Made by a program: the position numbers and the translations under genes. Below, piece by piece: positions 14,081 to 20,947 of a stretch of 31,316 nt of DNA. This stretch comes from a virus. Numbering within the stretch: position 1 is the stretch's first letter; each line of letters begins with the position of its first letter. Location: IMG/VR virus record IMGVR_UViG_3300025668_000661, positions 1 to 31,316 of that record; one strand, 5' to 3'. The notes below the pieces were generated by a model, which was not told the origin of the DNA, made no database searches, and saw only the letters and a program-made list of their open reading frames with translations.

Positions 14081-14756
14081 TAAGTTCGTTTGCTAATGGA
14101 AATATTTCAGCAATAGCTTTTGCACAAGCGATTGCAATATCCATATGCTCTTTTTGTGTACCATTGGCACTACGTAATTCGATATAATGCACCCAACTAC
14201 GGATAGTACCATTCATATACAAACGTGTTTTAGTAAGACCTTCTGGCAATACTTTACGTGCTTGTTCTTTTGCAATGCCATTAGAAATTGCCCAATCATA
14301 TGCTTTACCTGCTGTATAAATTACATCTTGTTGTAATTCTTCCCATTTTGTAATTAGGTCAGCTGCATTGTCATCGCCAAGATCGATTTCTATAGAGTTT
14401 TGACGATTTTTTAGATCTTGTAATCTTGCTTCACTGGTAACAAACGCTTCTCCCATTTCACTAGGTTCTGCATAACGCTGCGAAAACTCTTGGAATGCAA
14501 AACTTCTATGTCGCACAATTTGATGTGCAATATCACGTGTTGTATCAATTTCTAAGACAGCATTAGCCATTTCTAAAGGAGACCAGTGCTGATGTTTAAT
14601 CAAATATTTAATTAATCGTTCGCTTGTTTCTTTGTTAATTTGTGCTGTTGGGTTAGAAACTTTTGCACAAAACGCAATTAAATCCTGTACGTTTTCTAAA
14701 CCTTCTGCTTTAAACTCTTCTGTGGGTTGTGTATAACTTACTAATCGAACGGCCAT
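14064..14756 (-). CDS. thyX: FAD-dependent thymidylate synthase ThyX
   Basis: The 230-residue protein carries the ThyX signature RHRSFAFQEFSQRY at 82-95 (RHRx7S type), with HQHWSPLEM at 55-63 as the second conserved segment. ThyX methylates dUMP to dTMP using methylene-tetrahydrofolate, NADPH and FAD, forming a homotetramer in the cytoplasm. The length is typical. It supplies thymidine for replication of an AT-rich phage genome. ATG 14756 has AGGAG nine bases upstream. The gene overlaps a 59-residue ORF by 16 bases on its 5' side and an 83-residue ORF at its 3' end, so all three are probably translated from one transcript with the ferredoxin block. Confidence 0.96.
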   Translation of the reverse strand: MAVRLVSYTQPTEEFKAEGLENVQDLIAFCAKVSNPTAQINKETSERLIKYLIKHQHWSPLEMANAVLEIDTTRDIAHQIVRHRSFAFQEFSQRYAEPSEMGEAFVTSEARLQDLKNRQNSIEIDLGDDNAADLITKWEELQQDVIYTAGKAYDWAISNGIAKEQARKVLPEGLTKTRLYMNGTIRSWVHYIELRSANGTQKEHMDIAIACAKAIAEIFPLANELNAANG

Positions 14757-14920
14757 TCAGCTAATTCTCCTTTTAAATTCGATAATCTTTGGCTTAAAAA
14801 ATTTATTGTAGTGTGTATATGACCAGTGTCATGCGGCTGCAATAAAGTTTTGTAATATTGTATTTCTTCTTCTAGTACATTTATACGCACTAGGTCATTT
14901 ATTAATGTTTGGTTGCTCAT
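14741..14920 (-). CDS. Small coiled-coil protein upstream of thyX
   Basis: A 59-residue ORF fills the apparent gap between the DUF6356-like gene and thyX. It starts with ATG at 14920, inside the end of the upstream gene (overlap 26 bases), and stops with TAG at 14741, 16 bases inside thyX. The translation includes LINDLVRINVLEEEIQYY, then LLQPHDTGHIHTTINFL, and ends KGELAEWPFD. The heptad-like Leu/Ile pattern suggests a short helical dimer. I recognise the VLEEEIxYYKxLLQPHDTGHI pattern as typical of small T4-like cyanophage ORFs of unknown function. Its overlaps on both sides fit the packing of the operon. Confidence 0.8.
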   Translation of the reverse strand: MSNQTLINDLVRINVLEEEIQYYKTLLQPHDTGHIHTTINFLSQRLSNLKGELAEWPFD

Positions 14921-15101
14921 CTAAAATCCTGCGCATTGTGTCACTTGCATACGTTTTAAAAAAACGTGGTCCGATACTATGTACTATAACAGCTAATACA
15001 ACAACTTGCAACCTAAAAGCAATGCCAAGGGCATGTTTCATGTGTTGCCATCCTGTCATGTTTACTGACTTTAAATGTAATTTACATTGTTTACTTAACA
15101 C
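14895..15101 (-). CDS. DUF6356-like small membrane protein
   Basis: This 68-residue protein has the pattern MTGWQHMKHALGIAF followed by a hydrophobic segment (LQVVVLAVIVHSIGPRFF) and KTYASDTMRRILDE, which matches the DUF6356 family of small phage and proteobacterial membrane proteins. One transmembrane helix spans about residues 30-50. The function is unknown. I choose the GTG at 15101, which overlaps the ferredoxin stop (TAGTG) and has GGGAG five bases upstream; ATG at 15059 is a possible internal start but lacks an RBS. It lies between the ferredoxin and the small ORF before thyX. Confidence 0.85.
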   Translation of the reverse strand: MLSKQCKLHLKSVNMTGWQHMKHALGIAFRLQVVVLAVIVHSIGPRFFKTYASDTMRRILDEQPNINK

Positions 15102-15442
15102 TAATCTCCCTTTCCAGGTGCTTCACTAAAATATTCCATTTTGCCTTCAACTCCGTGCCAATCTGCTGCATCTTCGGGTACATCTTCAGAACGCATCTCT
15201 GTGATATTAGGCCAAATGTCGCTCCATTTTTGATTAAATTCTACCCACTCTTTTGCACCTGTAGCACTATCGGGTAATATAGCATCAGCAGGACATTCGG
15301 GTTCACATACTCCACAATCAATACATTCAACTGGATTAATAACCAGCATATTTTCACCTTCATAAAAGCAGTCCACAGGACATACTTCTACACAATCCAT
15401 ATGTTTACATTTAATACACGAATCGTTAACTATATACGTCAT
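15101..15442 (-). CDS. fdxA: Seven-iron ferredoxin (FdxA type)
   Basis: The 113-residue protein has the full 7Fe ferredoxin pattern. Cysteines at 9, 12, 17, 21 and 25 are spaced as in Azotobacter ferredoxin I (one of them a non-ligand), with a CP after the fourth. Cysteines at 40, 43, 46 and 50 make a classical CxxCxxCxxxCP 4Fe-4S site. The C-terminal 55 residues ([19 protein letters not shown]) match the extension of alphaproteobacterial FdxA. It carries electrons at low potential in the cytoplasm. The start is ATG 15442 behind GGAG, 17 bases inside the nucleosidase gene. It probably came from a host alphaproteobacterium. A candidate electron acceptor is the radical SAM protein in the same block, but that link is inference. 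Confidence 0.95.
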   Translation of the reverse strand: MTYIVNDSCIKCKHMDCVEVCPVDCFYEGENMLVINPVECIDCGVCEPECPADAILPDSATGAKEWVEFNQKWSDIWPNITEMRSEDVPEDAADWHGVEGKMEYFSEAPGKGD

Positions 15443-16007
15443 TCAACATCTCCATAAACATTGTAGCACCGTTGGCAACATTTTGTTGCCATGTTTCTGC
15501 TGCATCCTCGTCTGCAAAATCGCTTACATACTTATAACACTCAAAATCAATTCCCATAGAATTTGCAGCCTTTCCTATGGCGTATGCTTCCATATCAACT
15601 AAGTCTACATTTGCATAATCAAACCAAGGATCATGATCCATTACAAAACTATCACCTGTACCTAATGTAATTTTTGTGTTAGTGTTAAGCATAATTGGCC
15701 CAGCAGTATCGTCCTTTTCAAACGGAGTCACACCTCTTGGAGCTTGCGGTTCGGCTAACATATCTCTTTGTAAAATTACATCTGGTTTTACAAGTTGTCC
15801 GATAAGATCTTTGTTACTAACAATACCAGCAGTACCGTAATTTATAATTTTTGTGCAACCTACTAGTTTTCCATATTTCATTGTAGAAATTGCAGCATTG
15901 ACTTTACCTACACCACAATAAGATATTTGAAAATTAGACTCCGGTCTCTTATCAAAAAAGTCATTGGTAGATAATTCATTTTCTAATGCTACTATTACCC
16001 AAATCAT
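15426..16007 (-). CDS. MTA/SAH nucleosidase-like protein (MtnN/Pfs family)
   Basis: The 193-residue protein has the PNP/UDP phosphorylase fold signatures of MTA/SAH nucleosidases: VIVALENEL at 4-12 (catalytic Glu region), CGVGKVNAA at 31-39, NYGTAG at 56-61, VDMEAYAI at 137-144 (ribose-binding Glu140) and YVSDFAD at 160-166 (catalytic Asp163). It is shorter than E. coli MtnN (232 residues), so part of the middle is trimmed. The enzyme cuts adenine from S-adenosylhomocysteine, methylthioadenosine or 5'-deoxyadenosine, relieving product inhibition of methyltransferases and radical SAM enzymes. The start is ATG 16007 in an ATGA overlap with the clamp loader gene; 17 bases overlap fdxA. A purine nucleoside phosphorylase activity is a less likely alternative. 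Confidence 0.88.
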   Translation of the reverse strand: MIWVIVALENELSTNDFFDKRPESNFQISYCGVGKVNAAISTMKYGKLVGCTKIINYGTAGIVSNKDLIGQLVKPDVILQRDMLAEPQAPRGVTPFEKDDTAGPIMLNTNTKITLGTGDSFVMDHDPWFDYANVDLVDMEAYAIGKAANSMGIDFECYKYVSDFADEDAAETWQQNVANGATMFMEMLNDVYS

Positions 16008-16918
16008 AAAGCCCCCAATCTAATCAGTGTTGCTGCTAAGTTAATTTCTGGATCTACAACCAAAGTGTGATCTACCAATCCTTGCTTAATAATTAGCACT
16101 GCTTGATCCTGTTGCTCGTCTGTTCCGAACAACTCAATATTGTCATACAACCAACGATAGATCTCTTCCATTTCTTCTGCTCGTACAGTGCCACACAATA
16201 GCTTACGTGCATCTGTAATCTTGCCTGCTTTGAACAGTTCTACCATGTCCAGTTTCCAATCTGCTTCCCCACTATCGCCTTCGTTGGGTTTTGTAAGCAC
16301 ACCTTCTACACTGTTCATTTGTACTGTGTTGATACACTTACGCAAGTCTGGATATGTTGCTTTTACATATGTGTCAAGTGTGTCTAAGTCTGGAGTTACG
16401 CCTTCTGTGATAAGGATCTCTGCAACTCTAGCAGTAAACTCTGTTTGGTCAATCTTAGCAATATGAAAGCCTTGACATCTACTATGAATAGCAGGAATAA
16501 TTCTGTTTGGATAGTTACAAGTAAGAATAAAACGTGCAGTAGTATGATATTCTTCCATCACACCACGTAGTGCTGCCTGTGCGTTTGGCGACAAGTAATC
16601 AGCCTCATCTAGCAACACAACTTTAAAGTCACCAAATGGAATCATTTGCACAAATGCAACAATCTTATCACGTACATCATCTACACTGTTGGTTCGACTT
16701 GCGTTAATTTCTAGTATATCTAATGGATTTACATCAAGCTCGTTAAAAAGTAGTTTAGCAAGAGTAGTTTTACCAATGCCAGCATTGCCACTAAAAAGCA
16801 AATGCGGAATAGTTTTATCTTTAATCCATGTGTTAACTTGATTACGCTGTGCATCATCTCTAAACACATAACCTTCTACCGTCTTAGGACGATACTTTTC
16901 TACCCATAATTCTTTCAT
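16004..16918 (-). CDS. 44: Clamp loader large subunit (T4 gp44-like)
   Basis: This 304-residue AAA+ protein resembles T4 gp44 (319 residues) and RFC small subunits. Walker A is GNAGIGKT at 44-51, Walker B is VVLLDEAD (about 100-107), and the SRC motif (IPAIHSRCQGF) supplies the arginine finger. Residues 1-12 (MKELWVEKYRPK) match the gp44/RFC start. The C-terminal collar domain follows. It uses ATP to load the sliding clamp gp45 for the replicative polymerase. The usual partner gp62 is not next to it here; the nucleosidase follows instead. ATG 16918 directly follows the previous gene with only three bases between. Confidence 0.95.
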   Translation of the reverse strand: MKELWVEKYRPKTVEGYVFRDDAQRNQVNTWIKDKTIPHLLFSGNAGIGKTTLAKLLFNELDVNPLDILEINASRTNSVDDVRDKIVAFVQMIPFGDFKVVLLDEADYLSPNAQAALRGVMEEYHTTARFILTCNYPNRIIPAIHSRCQGFHIAKIDQTEFTARVAEILITEGVTPDLDTLDTYVKATYPDLRKCINTVQMNSVEGVLTKPNEGDSGEADWKLDMVELFKAGKITDARKLLCGTVRAEEMEEIYRWLYDNIELFGTDEQQDQAVLIIKQGLVDHTLVVDPEINLAATLIRLGAL

Positions 16919-16921
16919 TAT

Positions 16922-17458
16922 TTAATCCCATAAACTTTCATAATATTTTCCAAATAGTTTAAATCCATTTGAAATCCTTTCTTGATATTTTTTACGACCT
17001 TCCCAGTCATACTCTTTGGTATCGTTAGGGCCACGAACCATTTCGCTCATACCGTTTTCTAGCGTCTTCCACTGTATATCGCTAGTACCGCTTTCGAACT
17101 GTTCTTCCCAGCTGTCATCAACCTTGCTTTCAAACGCCCAAATCATTTCGTCTATAATCCAATCCCAACGCTTGTGGTGATTGTCGTCTGTGTCCCAATC
17201 GTTCTCCTTAGGAGGAGCACTAGTGCTGCGCAGTTCGTCAGGCACATCTTCATCATCTGTCCAAGGCGAACCATGTTTAGTTGCTTTGAGTTGTACAAGC
17301 ATAGGCAATATAATAGGAGCAAGAGTATCGTCCATGCTCCACGTATCATACTTGTGAATCTTTATACTTGTTTTTTGCTTAGGGGAATACCCAAACCAAT
17401 TGTATAACCAGTTGTGATAAAATCTATGACTAGGATACTTTCCAATCTTAACTTTCAT
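16922..17458 (-). CDS. Conserved T4-like marine phage protein, unknown function
   Basis: A 178-residue protein beginning KVKIGKYPSHRFYHNWLYNW. It continues KTSIKIHKYDTWSMDDTLAPIILP, LKATKHGSPWTDDEDVPDEL and NHHKRWDWIIDEMIWAFESK. I recognise this set of segments (DTWSMDxTLAxII, DDEDVPxEL, KRWDWxxDEMI) as a protein found in nearly all marine T4-like phages, near replication genes, with no known activity. It is rich in Trp and acidic residues. ATG 17458 follows GAGG at five bases; the GTG directly before it is an unlikely alternative. It lies just upstream of the clamp loader gene and probably in the same transcript. Confidence 0.9.
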   Translation of the reverse strand: MKVKIGKYPSHRFYHNWLYNWFGYSPKQKTSIKIHKYDTWSMDDTLAPIILPMLVQLKATKHGSPWTDDEDVPDELRSTSAPPKENDWDTDDNHHKRWDWIIDEMIWAFESKVDDSWEEQFESGTSDIQWKTLENGMSEMVRGPNDTKEYDWEGRKKYQERISNGFKLFGKYYESLWD

Positions 17459-17642
17459 CACTTGCCTCTATAATTAGTTTTAACCTTGCTATTTCGTTAG
17501 GAGTCATTTGTATTGTATCTAATACTTTATCTAAGTCTTTCATACTGTGCTTTTGAAACTGTTGCGTTTCTTCTGTTTCTACCATTTCAAAATTATCCGA
17601 TATAAGTTCTGCTATTATAGCAGTCTTTTCAAACTTTGTCAA
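17448..17642 (-). CDS. Small hypothetical protein with TTG start over a promoter
   Basis: A 64-residue protein, TKFEKTAIIAELISDNFEMV at the front and a helical, charged C-terminal half (DLDKVLDTIQMTPNEIARLKLI). I do not recognise a family. The TTG at 17642 has GGAG nine bases upstream, as at other TTG starts in this block, and overlaps the MazG-like gene by 14 bases. The same TTG is also the first part of a perfect -35 box (TTGACA) of a consensus promoter, so the N-terminal codons double as promoter DNA. If that promoter is used, transcripts start near 17607 and only the internal ATG at 17588 (45 residues) would remain. Confidence 0.65.
   Translation of the reverse strand: MTKFEKTAIIAELISDNFEMVETEETQQFQKHSMKDLDKVLDTIQMTPNEIARLKLIIEASDES
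17614..17642 (-). promoter_or_regulatory. Perfect consensus sigma-70 promoter
   Basis: On the minus strand TTGACA (17642-17637), a 17-base spacer ending in TGC, and TATAAT (17619-17614) form a fully consensus promoter with an extended -10. Expected +1 is about 17607. It would drive the conserved 178-residue gene, the clamp loader, the nucleosidase and fdxA as early genes by host RNA polymerase. It overlaps the junction of two small coding sequences. Confidence 0.8.
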
Positions 17643-17913
17643 TTAATGTACTCCACTTTTTAAGTTTTTCTTTTTTATAATCCGATCGATCGTGTAGTTC
17701 ACGCCAATCCGTAATTCCATGCCCTACCATAAGTTCAATCATGCAATGCACATCGCCAATTTCTTCTACTAGTTTAGCACGTTGATCTTCTTCGATTTGG
17801 TCGATACTATCATATTTGCGTAAAATTTTTGAGCATCGCTGTGTTAGTTCGCCACACTCTTCAGCTGTAATAATCATTAATTGTTGTAGTGTGTTAATAG
17901 GACTTTTATCCAC
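17629..17913 (-). CDS. MazG-like nucleotide pyrophosphohydrolase
   Basis: This 94-residue all-helical protein has the MazG pattern: EECGEL at 17-22, then KILRKYDS, and LVEEIGDVHCMIELM at about 48-62 with the second acidic pair (EExGD). These residues bind Mg2+ in enzymes that cut NTP or dNTP to NMP and pyrophosphate. Phage MazG proteins may reset nucleotide or ppGpp pools, or remove damaged dNTPs. The start is GTG 17913 with GGAG upstream, overlapping the previous gene by eight bases. A second, different member of this superfamily is encoded at 20162-20515. Confidence 0.85.
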   Translation of the reverse strand: MDKSPINTLQQLMIITAEECGELTQRCSKILRKYDSIDQIEEDQRAKLVEEIGDVHCMIELMVGHGITDWRELHDRSDYKKEKLKKWSTLIDKV

Positions 17914-18133
17914 AATTTACTCCAATGTTTTCTAGCATATCCTTAGCTTGAGACAAATTATTATTTTCTTGTTCTGCAAATTCTTGCATTAGCATGTCTT
18001 GAAGTACCAATGCCATTTGAAACTCGTCATCGCTTAAAGTTTCAAAATATGCAAATAACTCAGCTGTTGTATCTAGGCTCCACAACTTGTCTAAAATACG
18101 ACATTGTTGCTCAGTTAATCCGTCAATTCTCAC
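17906..18133 (-). CDS. Small acidic hypothetical protein
   Basis: A 75-residue acidic, helical protein starting RIDGLTEQQCRILDKLWSL. It is Met- and Gln-rich in the middle (DDEFQMALVLQDMLMQEF). I recognise the family only as a small conserved ORF of T4-like marine phages that follows the DexA-like exonuclease gene. The GTG start at 18133 overlaps the dexA stop (GTGA) and has AAGGAG eight bases upstream, which argues that it is translated together with the exonuclease. There is no catalytic or DNA-binding motif. Confidence 0.8.
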   Translation of the reverse strand: MRIDGLTEQQCRILDKLWSLDTTAELFAYFETLSDDEFQMALVLQDMLMQEFAEQENNNLSQAKDMLENIGVNCG

Positions 18134-18651
18134 AGACCTAACTCCTTGTATACCATTTGAACACCTTTGGCTTGGAAGTATGCGTCTGCTAGTGCATTGT
18201 GTAAATCGCTTTGCATAGCTTTGCGTGGATCTACTTTTGCCATTGAGAATAATGTACGGCTATCACGCACTTGCCAAAACTGCCATGGAATAGGTTTACC
18301 ACGTTGCCGCAACATATCTTCAATAATAGTAATATCAAAACCATAGCCGTGTCCCCACAGTACATCAACACCTACCATCCATTTGGGCAAGCTATCAAGA
18401 AACACATCAACGTGTTCACGCCCGTCTGTTCCAAATGCTTCGTCTTGCACCTTTTGATCCTGACGGCTCCACCAAGCAATAGTATCGTCGTTTACACTAC
18501 GGTCTTGACTATCCAAGTCTAGTTTGTAATAAAATTCGCTGTGAGGTTCCGAATTGTTATGAGGATCAAATTTTACCCCACCTACTGTGAGTACAGTTGC
18601 TTGCGGTGTAACGTCAAGCGTCTCGAGATCAATCATTGCGTGAGTTGCCAT
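18130..18651 (-). CDS. dexA: DexA-like 3'-5' exonuclease
   Basis: The 173-residue protein belongs to the DnaQ/DEDDh exonuclease superfamily. MIDLET at 6-11 carries the first two metal-binding acids (Asp8, Glu10), GYGFDITII at 102-110 gives the third (Asp106), and HNALADA at 151-157 gives the His151/Asp156 pair. Like T4 DexA it probably degrades single-stranded or host DNA in the 3' to 5' direction. The start is ATG 18651, overlapping the previous stop by one base (TAATG) behind GAGGA; an in-frame start at 18687 would lie in the upstream gene. The protein is smaller than T4 DexA (227 residues). Confidence 0.92.
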   Translation of the reverse strand: MATHAMIDLETLDVTPQATVLTVGGVKFDPHNNSEPHSEFYYKLDLDSQDRSVNDDTIAWWSRQDQKVQDEAFGTDGREHVDVFLDSLPKWMVGVDVLWGHGYGFDITIIEDMLRQRGKPIPWQFWQVRDSRTLFSMAKVDPRKAMQSDLHNALADAYFQAKGVQMVYKELGL

Positions 18652-18845
18652 TAAAAGTTTTCCTCTACTGCCTTTATGTGTTTGCACTTTTTAAATGCAG
18701 GACAGTCGCAACTAAAGCCTTTGTCCAACATTTCTATATTATATATACCCTTACTACCCTCGGCTTGCCAAATTGTACCGATTGCCCAATGTTTTTTTGT
18801 GTTAATAATATCACTTGGATATACTTTAGGTCCGTATTTTGACAT
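18651..18845 (-). CDS. SWIM-type zinc-finger small protein
   Basis: A 64-residue protein starting MSKYGPKVYPSD and ending CDCPAFKKCKHIKAVEE. The CxC(x6)CxH pattern is that of SWIM zinc fingers, which bind DNA or proteins. The segment GSKGIYNIEMLDKGFSCDCP precedes it. Such small SWIM proteins are common in T4-like cyanophages, with no known target. I choose ATG 18845; a GTG nine bases before it is possible. The gene follows a consensus promoter whose +1 would be near 18870, leaving a leader of about 25 bases, so it is likely the first gene of the early unit with dexA and the MazG-like gene. Confidence 0.85.
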   Translation of the reverse strand: MSKYGPKVYPSDIINTKKHWAIGTIWQAEGSKGIYNIEMLDKGFSCDCPAFKKCKHIKAVEENF

Positions 18846-18876
18846 TGCCGCCACTCTGCTTGGTTGTTATAAAATA

Positions 18877-18905
18877 GTTATAGCATATTACTTGACAGTT
18901 GTCAA
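18877..18905 (-). promoter_or_regulatory. Sigma-70 early promoter with palindromic -35 region
   Basis: TTGACA (18905-18900), a 17-base spacer ending TGC and TATAAC (18882-18877) on the minus strand form a near-consensus extended promoter. The -35 is one arm of an inverted repeat, TTGACA/TGTCAA (18892-18905), that could be an operator. A second TTGACA lies 12 bases upstream (18917-18912). The element overlaps the end of the radical SAM gene. Confidence 0.78.
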
Positions 18906-20003
18906 GTACTTTGTCAACATTGGATGAGCAAATGCGAGACTTTTATCAGTTGTCTTATCAAATTCCTCTGTAAATTTGCAAAACTTATCAAATAAATCTT
19001 TATCAAACTGATAATTAGAAAAATATTTTTTTATCATATTATTTTTACAAAGTTTTTTTACATAGGCTGGAGGCAACGCATTTAAAGATAAATGGCGTGG
19101 ACTTGTGCAAATAGTAAAATGTGGAGGAAATCCACCTTCTAAATACATGCGCCCAAAATTGTGTAATAAAGGTATTTGGTCAACATTTAAAGCATTTATT
19201 ACAGAATGTCCTGATACATTAAACCCATGCGATTTCCATAGTTCAACATTTTTTATTTTTTCTTTCCATATTGTACCTTCACGTATATATTCATCTCTAT
19301 GCAATATACCATCTACACTTATACATACATTTACATTTGCAAATTTTTTAAGATAAGAAAGATATTTGTGTGGAAAGAATGTTGCGTTTGTATTAGTAAA
19401 AAGAGTAGTTTTTGTTAAGTCTACTCTTGCATCTAAATATTTAAATAGCTTACCTATCTGCGGTGTAATAAATGGTTCGCCGCCTATGTATTTTATTATT
19501 TTTACATTACTTAAATCTACAGGATCAAACATTTCCTCTACGCTATTACTTATTCTAGCGCAATCTGTACTACCAAAATCTACAAAGTCCAACAAACGAG
19601 GATTTGTTTCTATACGTTTAATATAGTCTGTACTAAAGTTTGGCGCACACATTCTACAAGTTACATTGCAATCATTACCTAAACTTATTTCTATAAATTC
19701 AATTTCATCGTTTTCAGTTTTTTTATGCTTGATACTTCGATTGTTGCCAGTTCGTAGACTGTTGTTGTTGACTTGTTCACTTTCTTTACAGGCTTTACAA
19801 CCTTCGTGCCAGTCACCAGATTCCATTGTATTTTTTAAGTCTTGATATTCTGGTAAGTTTCTGTAATCATCAAACGTTATGCTTGTCCAATGATTGGATA
19901 TTAATGGATCTTTATTGCTGTTTGATCTATACATACAGCAAGGAATTCTATATCCATTAATATCTAAAGCTAAATGACTCTTATAGGCAAAACATTCAGG
20001 CAT
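18888..20003 (-). CDS. Radical SAM protein (twitch/SPASM-like)
   Basis: The 371-residue protein has the radical SAM cluster motif CNVTCRMC (Cys112, 116, 119), GGEP at 174-177 for SAM binding, and a barrel extending past CISVDG. The N-terminal PCC (21-23) and further cysteines near 69-72 (CKAC) suggest an auxiliary iron-sulfur site of the twitch/SPASM type. Members of this type modify peptides or other small targets after generating a 5'-deoxyadenosyl radical. The substrate is unknown; no obvious short precursor peptide is adjacent. ATG 20003 is chosen (eight-base overlap with the upstream stop); a TTG at 20048 adds 15 unlikely residues. It requires a reductant such as ferredoxin. Similar genes occur in marine T4-like phages. 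Confidence 0.9.
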   Translation of the reverse strand: MPECFAYKSHLALDINGYRIPCCMYRSNSNKDPLISNHWTSITFDDYRNLPEYQDLKNTMESGDWHEGCKACKESEQVNNNSLRTGNNRSIKHKKTENDEIEFIEISLGNDCNVTCRMCAPNFSTDYIKRIETNPRLLDFVDFGSTDCARISNSVEEMFDPVDLSNVKIIKYIGGEPFITPQIGKLFKYLDARVDLTKTTLFTNTNATFFPHKYLSYLKKFANVNVCISVDGILHRDEYIREGTIWKEKIKNVELWKSHGFNVSGHSVINALNVDQIPLLHNFGRMYLEGGFPPHFTICTSPRHLSLNALPPAYVKKLCKNNMIKKYFSNYQFDKDLFDKFCKFTEEFDKTTDKSLAFAHPMLTKYLTTVK

Positions 20004-20178
20004 TCTGGGCTCTGAATTTTTCGTAAAGTTTCCAACCTTCCCAAGCAAACACTAGCATCACACCTGTTATAAAGCCGCCGCCAAATAATGTTGCTAAGGC
20101 TAGTGTGCTTAGTAGATTAGCAAAGAACAGTATGACCGGAATGTCATACCATTCAAAGTTTTCAAATAAATTGGGCAA
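19996..20178 (-). CDS. Small membrane protein
   Basis: A 60-residue protein with one long or two short hydrophobic segments (IPVILFFANLLSTLALATLF, then GGGFITGVMLVFAWEGW) joined by a glycine turn, so it could form a helical hairpin in the inner membrane. It ends in charged KLYEKFRAQNA. The TTG at 20178 lies 17 bases inside the end of the MazG-like gene. No in-frame ATG precedes the first hydrophobic segment. The next gene, the radical SAM protein, overlaps it by eight bases. I recognise the pattern FENFEWYDxPV from T4-like cyanophages but not its function. Confidence 0.78.
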   Translation of the reverse strand: MPNLFENFEWYDIPVILFFANLLSTLALATLFGGGFITGVMLVFAWEGWKLYEKFRAQNA

Positions 20179-20515
20179 GCTCTGGAGCCTTCCATCCTTC
20201 TGGCTTTAGTACCTTGCCATCTTCACGCTTGCGAACTTTACCAGTGTCAGAATCGATTTTAGCAAAGTTAGTATCCATGACTTCTTTCCAAGCACCTTCA
20301 CCATTCCAGCCTGCTGCACGAATAGCACCCATAGTAACAACTAATATGTCGATGAGTGCGTCAAGTTGTTCGACTTTATCATCTGCTGCAACAGCTTCTA
20401 CAAGTTCACCTACTTCTTCATCAATAAGACTTAGATACATTTTGTAGTTTGATTCGCTTGGCGGTTGGTCACACGCTGTTGCAAATGTGTCAATATCTTT
20501 AAATACGTCTGTCAA
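20162..20515 (-). CDS. Phage PRA-PH/MazG-superfamily pyrophosphohydrolase
   Basis: This 117-residue protein is a second all-alpha NTP pyrophosphohydrolase. It has LIDEEVGELVEAV at about 30-42 (metal-binding EExxEL) and LDALIDILVVTMGAI at about 50-64. The tail KIDSDTGKVRKREDGKVLKP is typical of the phosphoribosyl-ATP pyrophosphohydrolase-like phage family. It probably hydrolyses NTPs or dNTPs (for example dCTP or a noncanonical nucleotide) to monophosphates. The start is TTG at 20515, seven bases after GGAG and just after the co-chaperonin stop; no ATG fits. It differs clearly from the 94-residue MazG-like protein. Confidence 0.88.
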   Translation of the reverse strand: MTDVFKDIDTFATACDQPPSESNYKMYLSLIDEEVGELVEAVAADDKVEQLDALIDILVVTMGAIRAAGWNGEGAWKEVMDTNFAKIDSDTGKVRKREDGKVLKPEGWKAPELAQFI

Positions 20516-20938
20516 TTATCTTGCTCCAAATGATTCTGGGCTTATTTCTGCCGGGCCATCGTCATACTCTGCTCCAAGTTGAACGTCATCTGGTTTTTTA
20601 TCTGAAACCATTAATACACTTTCGGCTTCTACCATACGTAGTTGTATTTCTCCGTTGCCTTCGTCCATATCGATACCACGAGTCCAACGTCCGTGTTCGA
20701 TTAAAATCCAGTCACCTATATCATAATCTTCTTTGTTTTCTGGACCTTTTGCATGTACTTGCGCCCAACGTGGATAGATACCTCTAGTTTCGCCATCGTC
20801 ACTACGTATGATAAGTCCGCCTTTTGTCTTTTGTTCGCCAAAATGCATATTGCTTACTATTACTCTATTTCCAATAGGAGTTAGTTTACCTTTAACTTTT
20901 GGGGTTATTTTATAACCGCCGGCCGAAAATTCTGTCAT
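20516..20938 (-). CDS. GroES/gp31-like co-chaperonin
   Basis: The 140-residue protein has the GroES order of elements. LTPIGNRVIVSN (about 19-30) corresponds to the RPLxDRVIV start; EQKTKGGLII (35-44) is the mobile loop that contacts GroEL; GDWILIEHG (76-84) and the QLRMVEAESVLMV strand match the ending of the fold. T4 gp31 replaces GroES so that the GroEL cavity can hold the large capsid protein gp23, and this protein is likely the equivalent. The C-terminal tail is acidic. It starts at ATG 20938 with AGAGGAAC upstream. Sequence identity to GroES is low, so the call rests on motif order. Confidence 0.78.
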   Translation of the reverse strand: MTEFSAGGYKITPKVKGKLTPIGNRVIVSNMHFGEQKTKGGLIIRSDDGETRGIYPRWAQVHAKGPENKEDYDIGDWILIEHGRWTRGIDMDEGNGEIQLRMVEAESVLMVSDKKPDDVQLGAEYDDGPAEISPESFGAR

Positions 20939-20947
20939 ATGTTCCTC

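Noticed and set aside
20003-20048. TTG start for a 386-residue radical SAM protein
   Set aside because: No RBS, long overlap with the small membrane gene, and the ATG at 20003 lies right where the conserved N-terminal part begins.
20490-20517. TTGACA words around the start of the PRA-PH-like gene
   Set aside because: No -10 sequence lies at 16-18 bases on the same strand.
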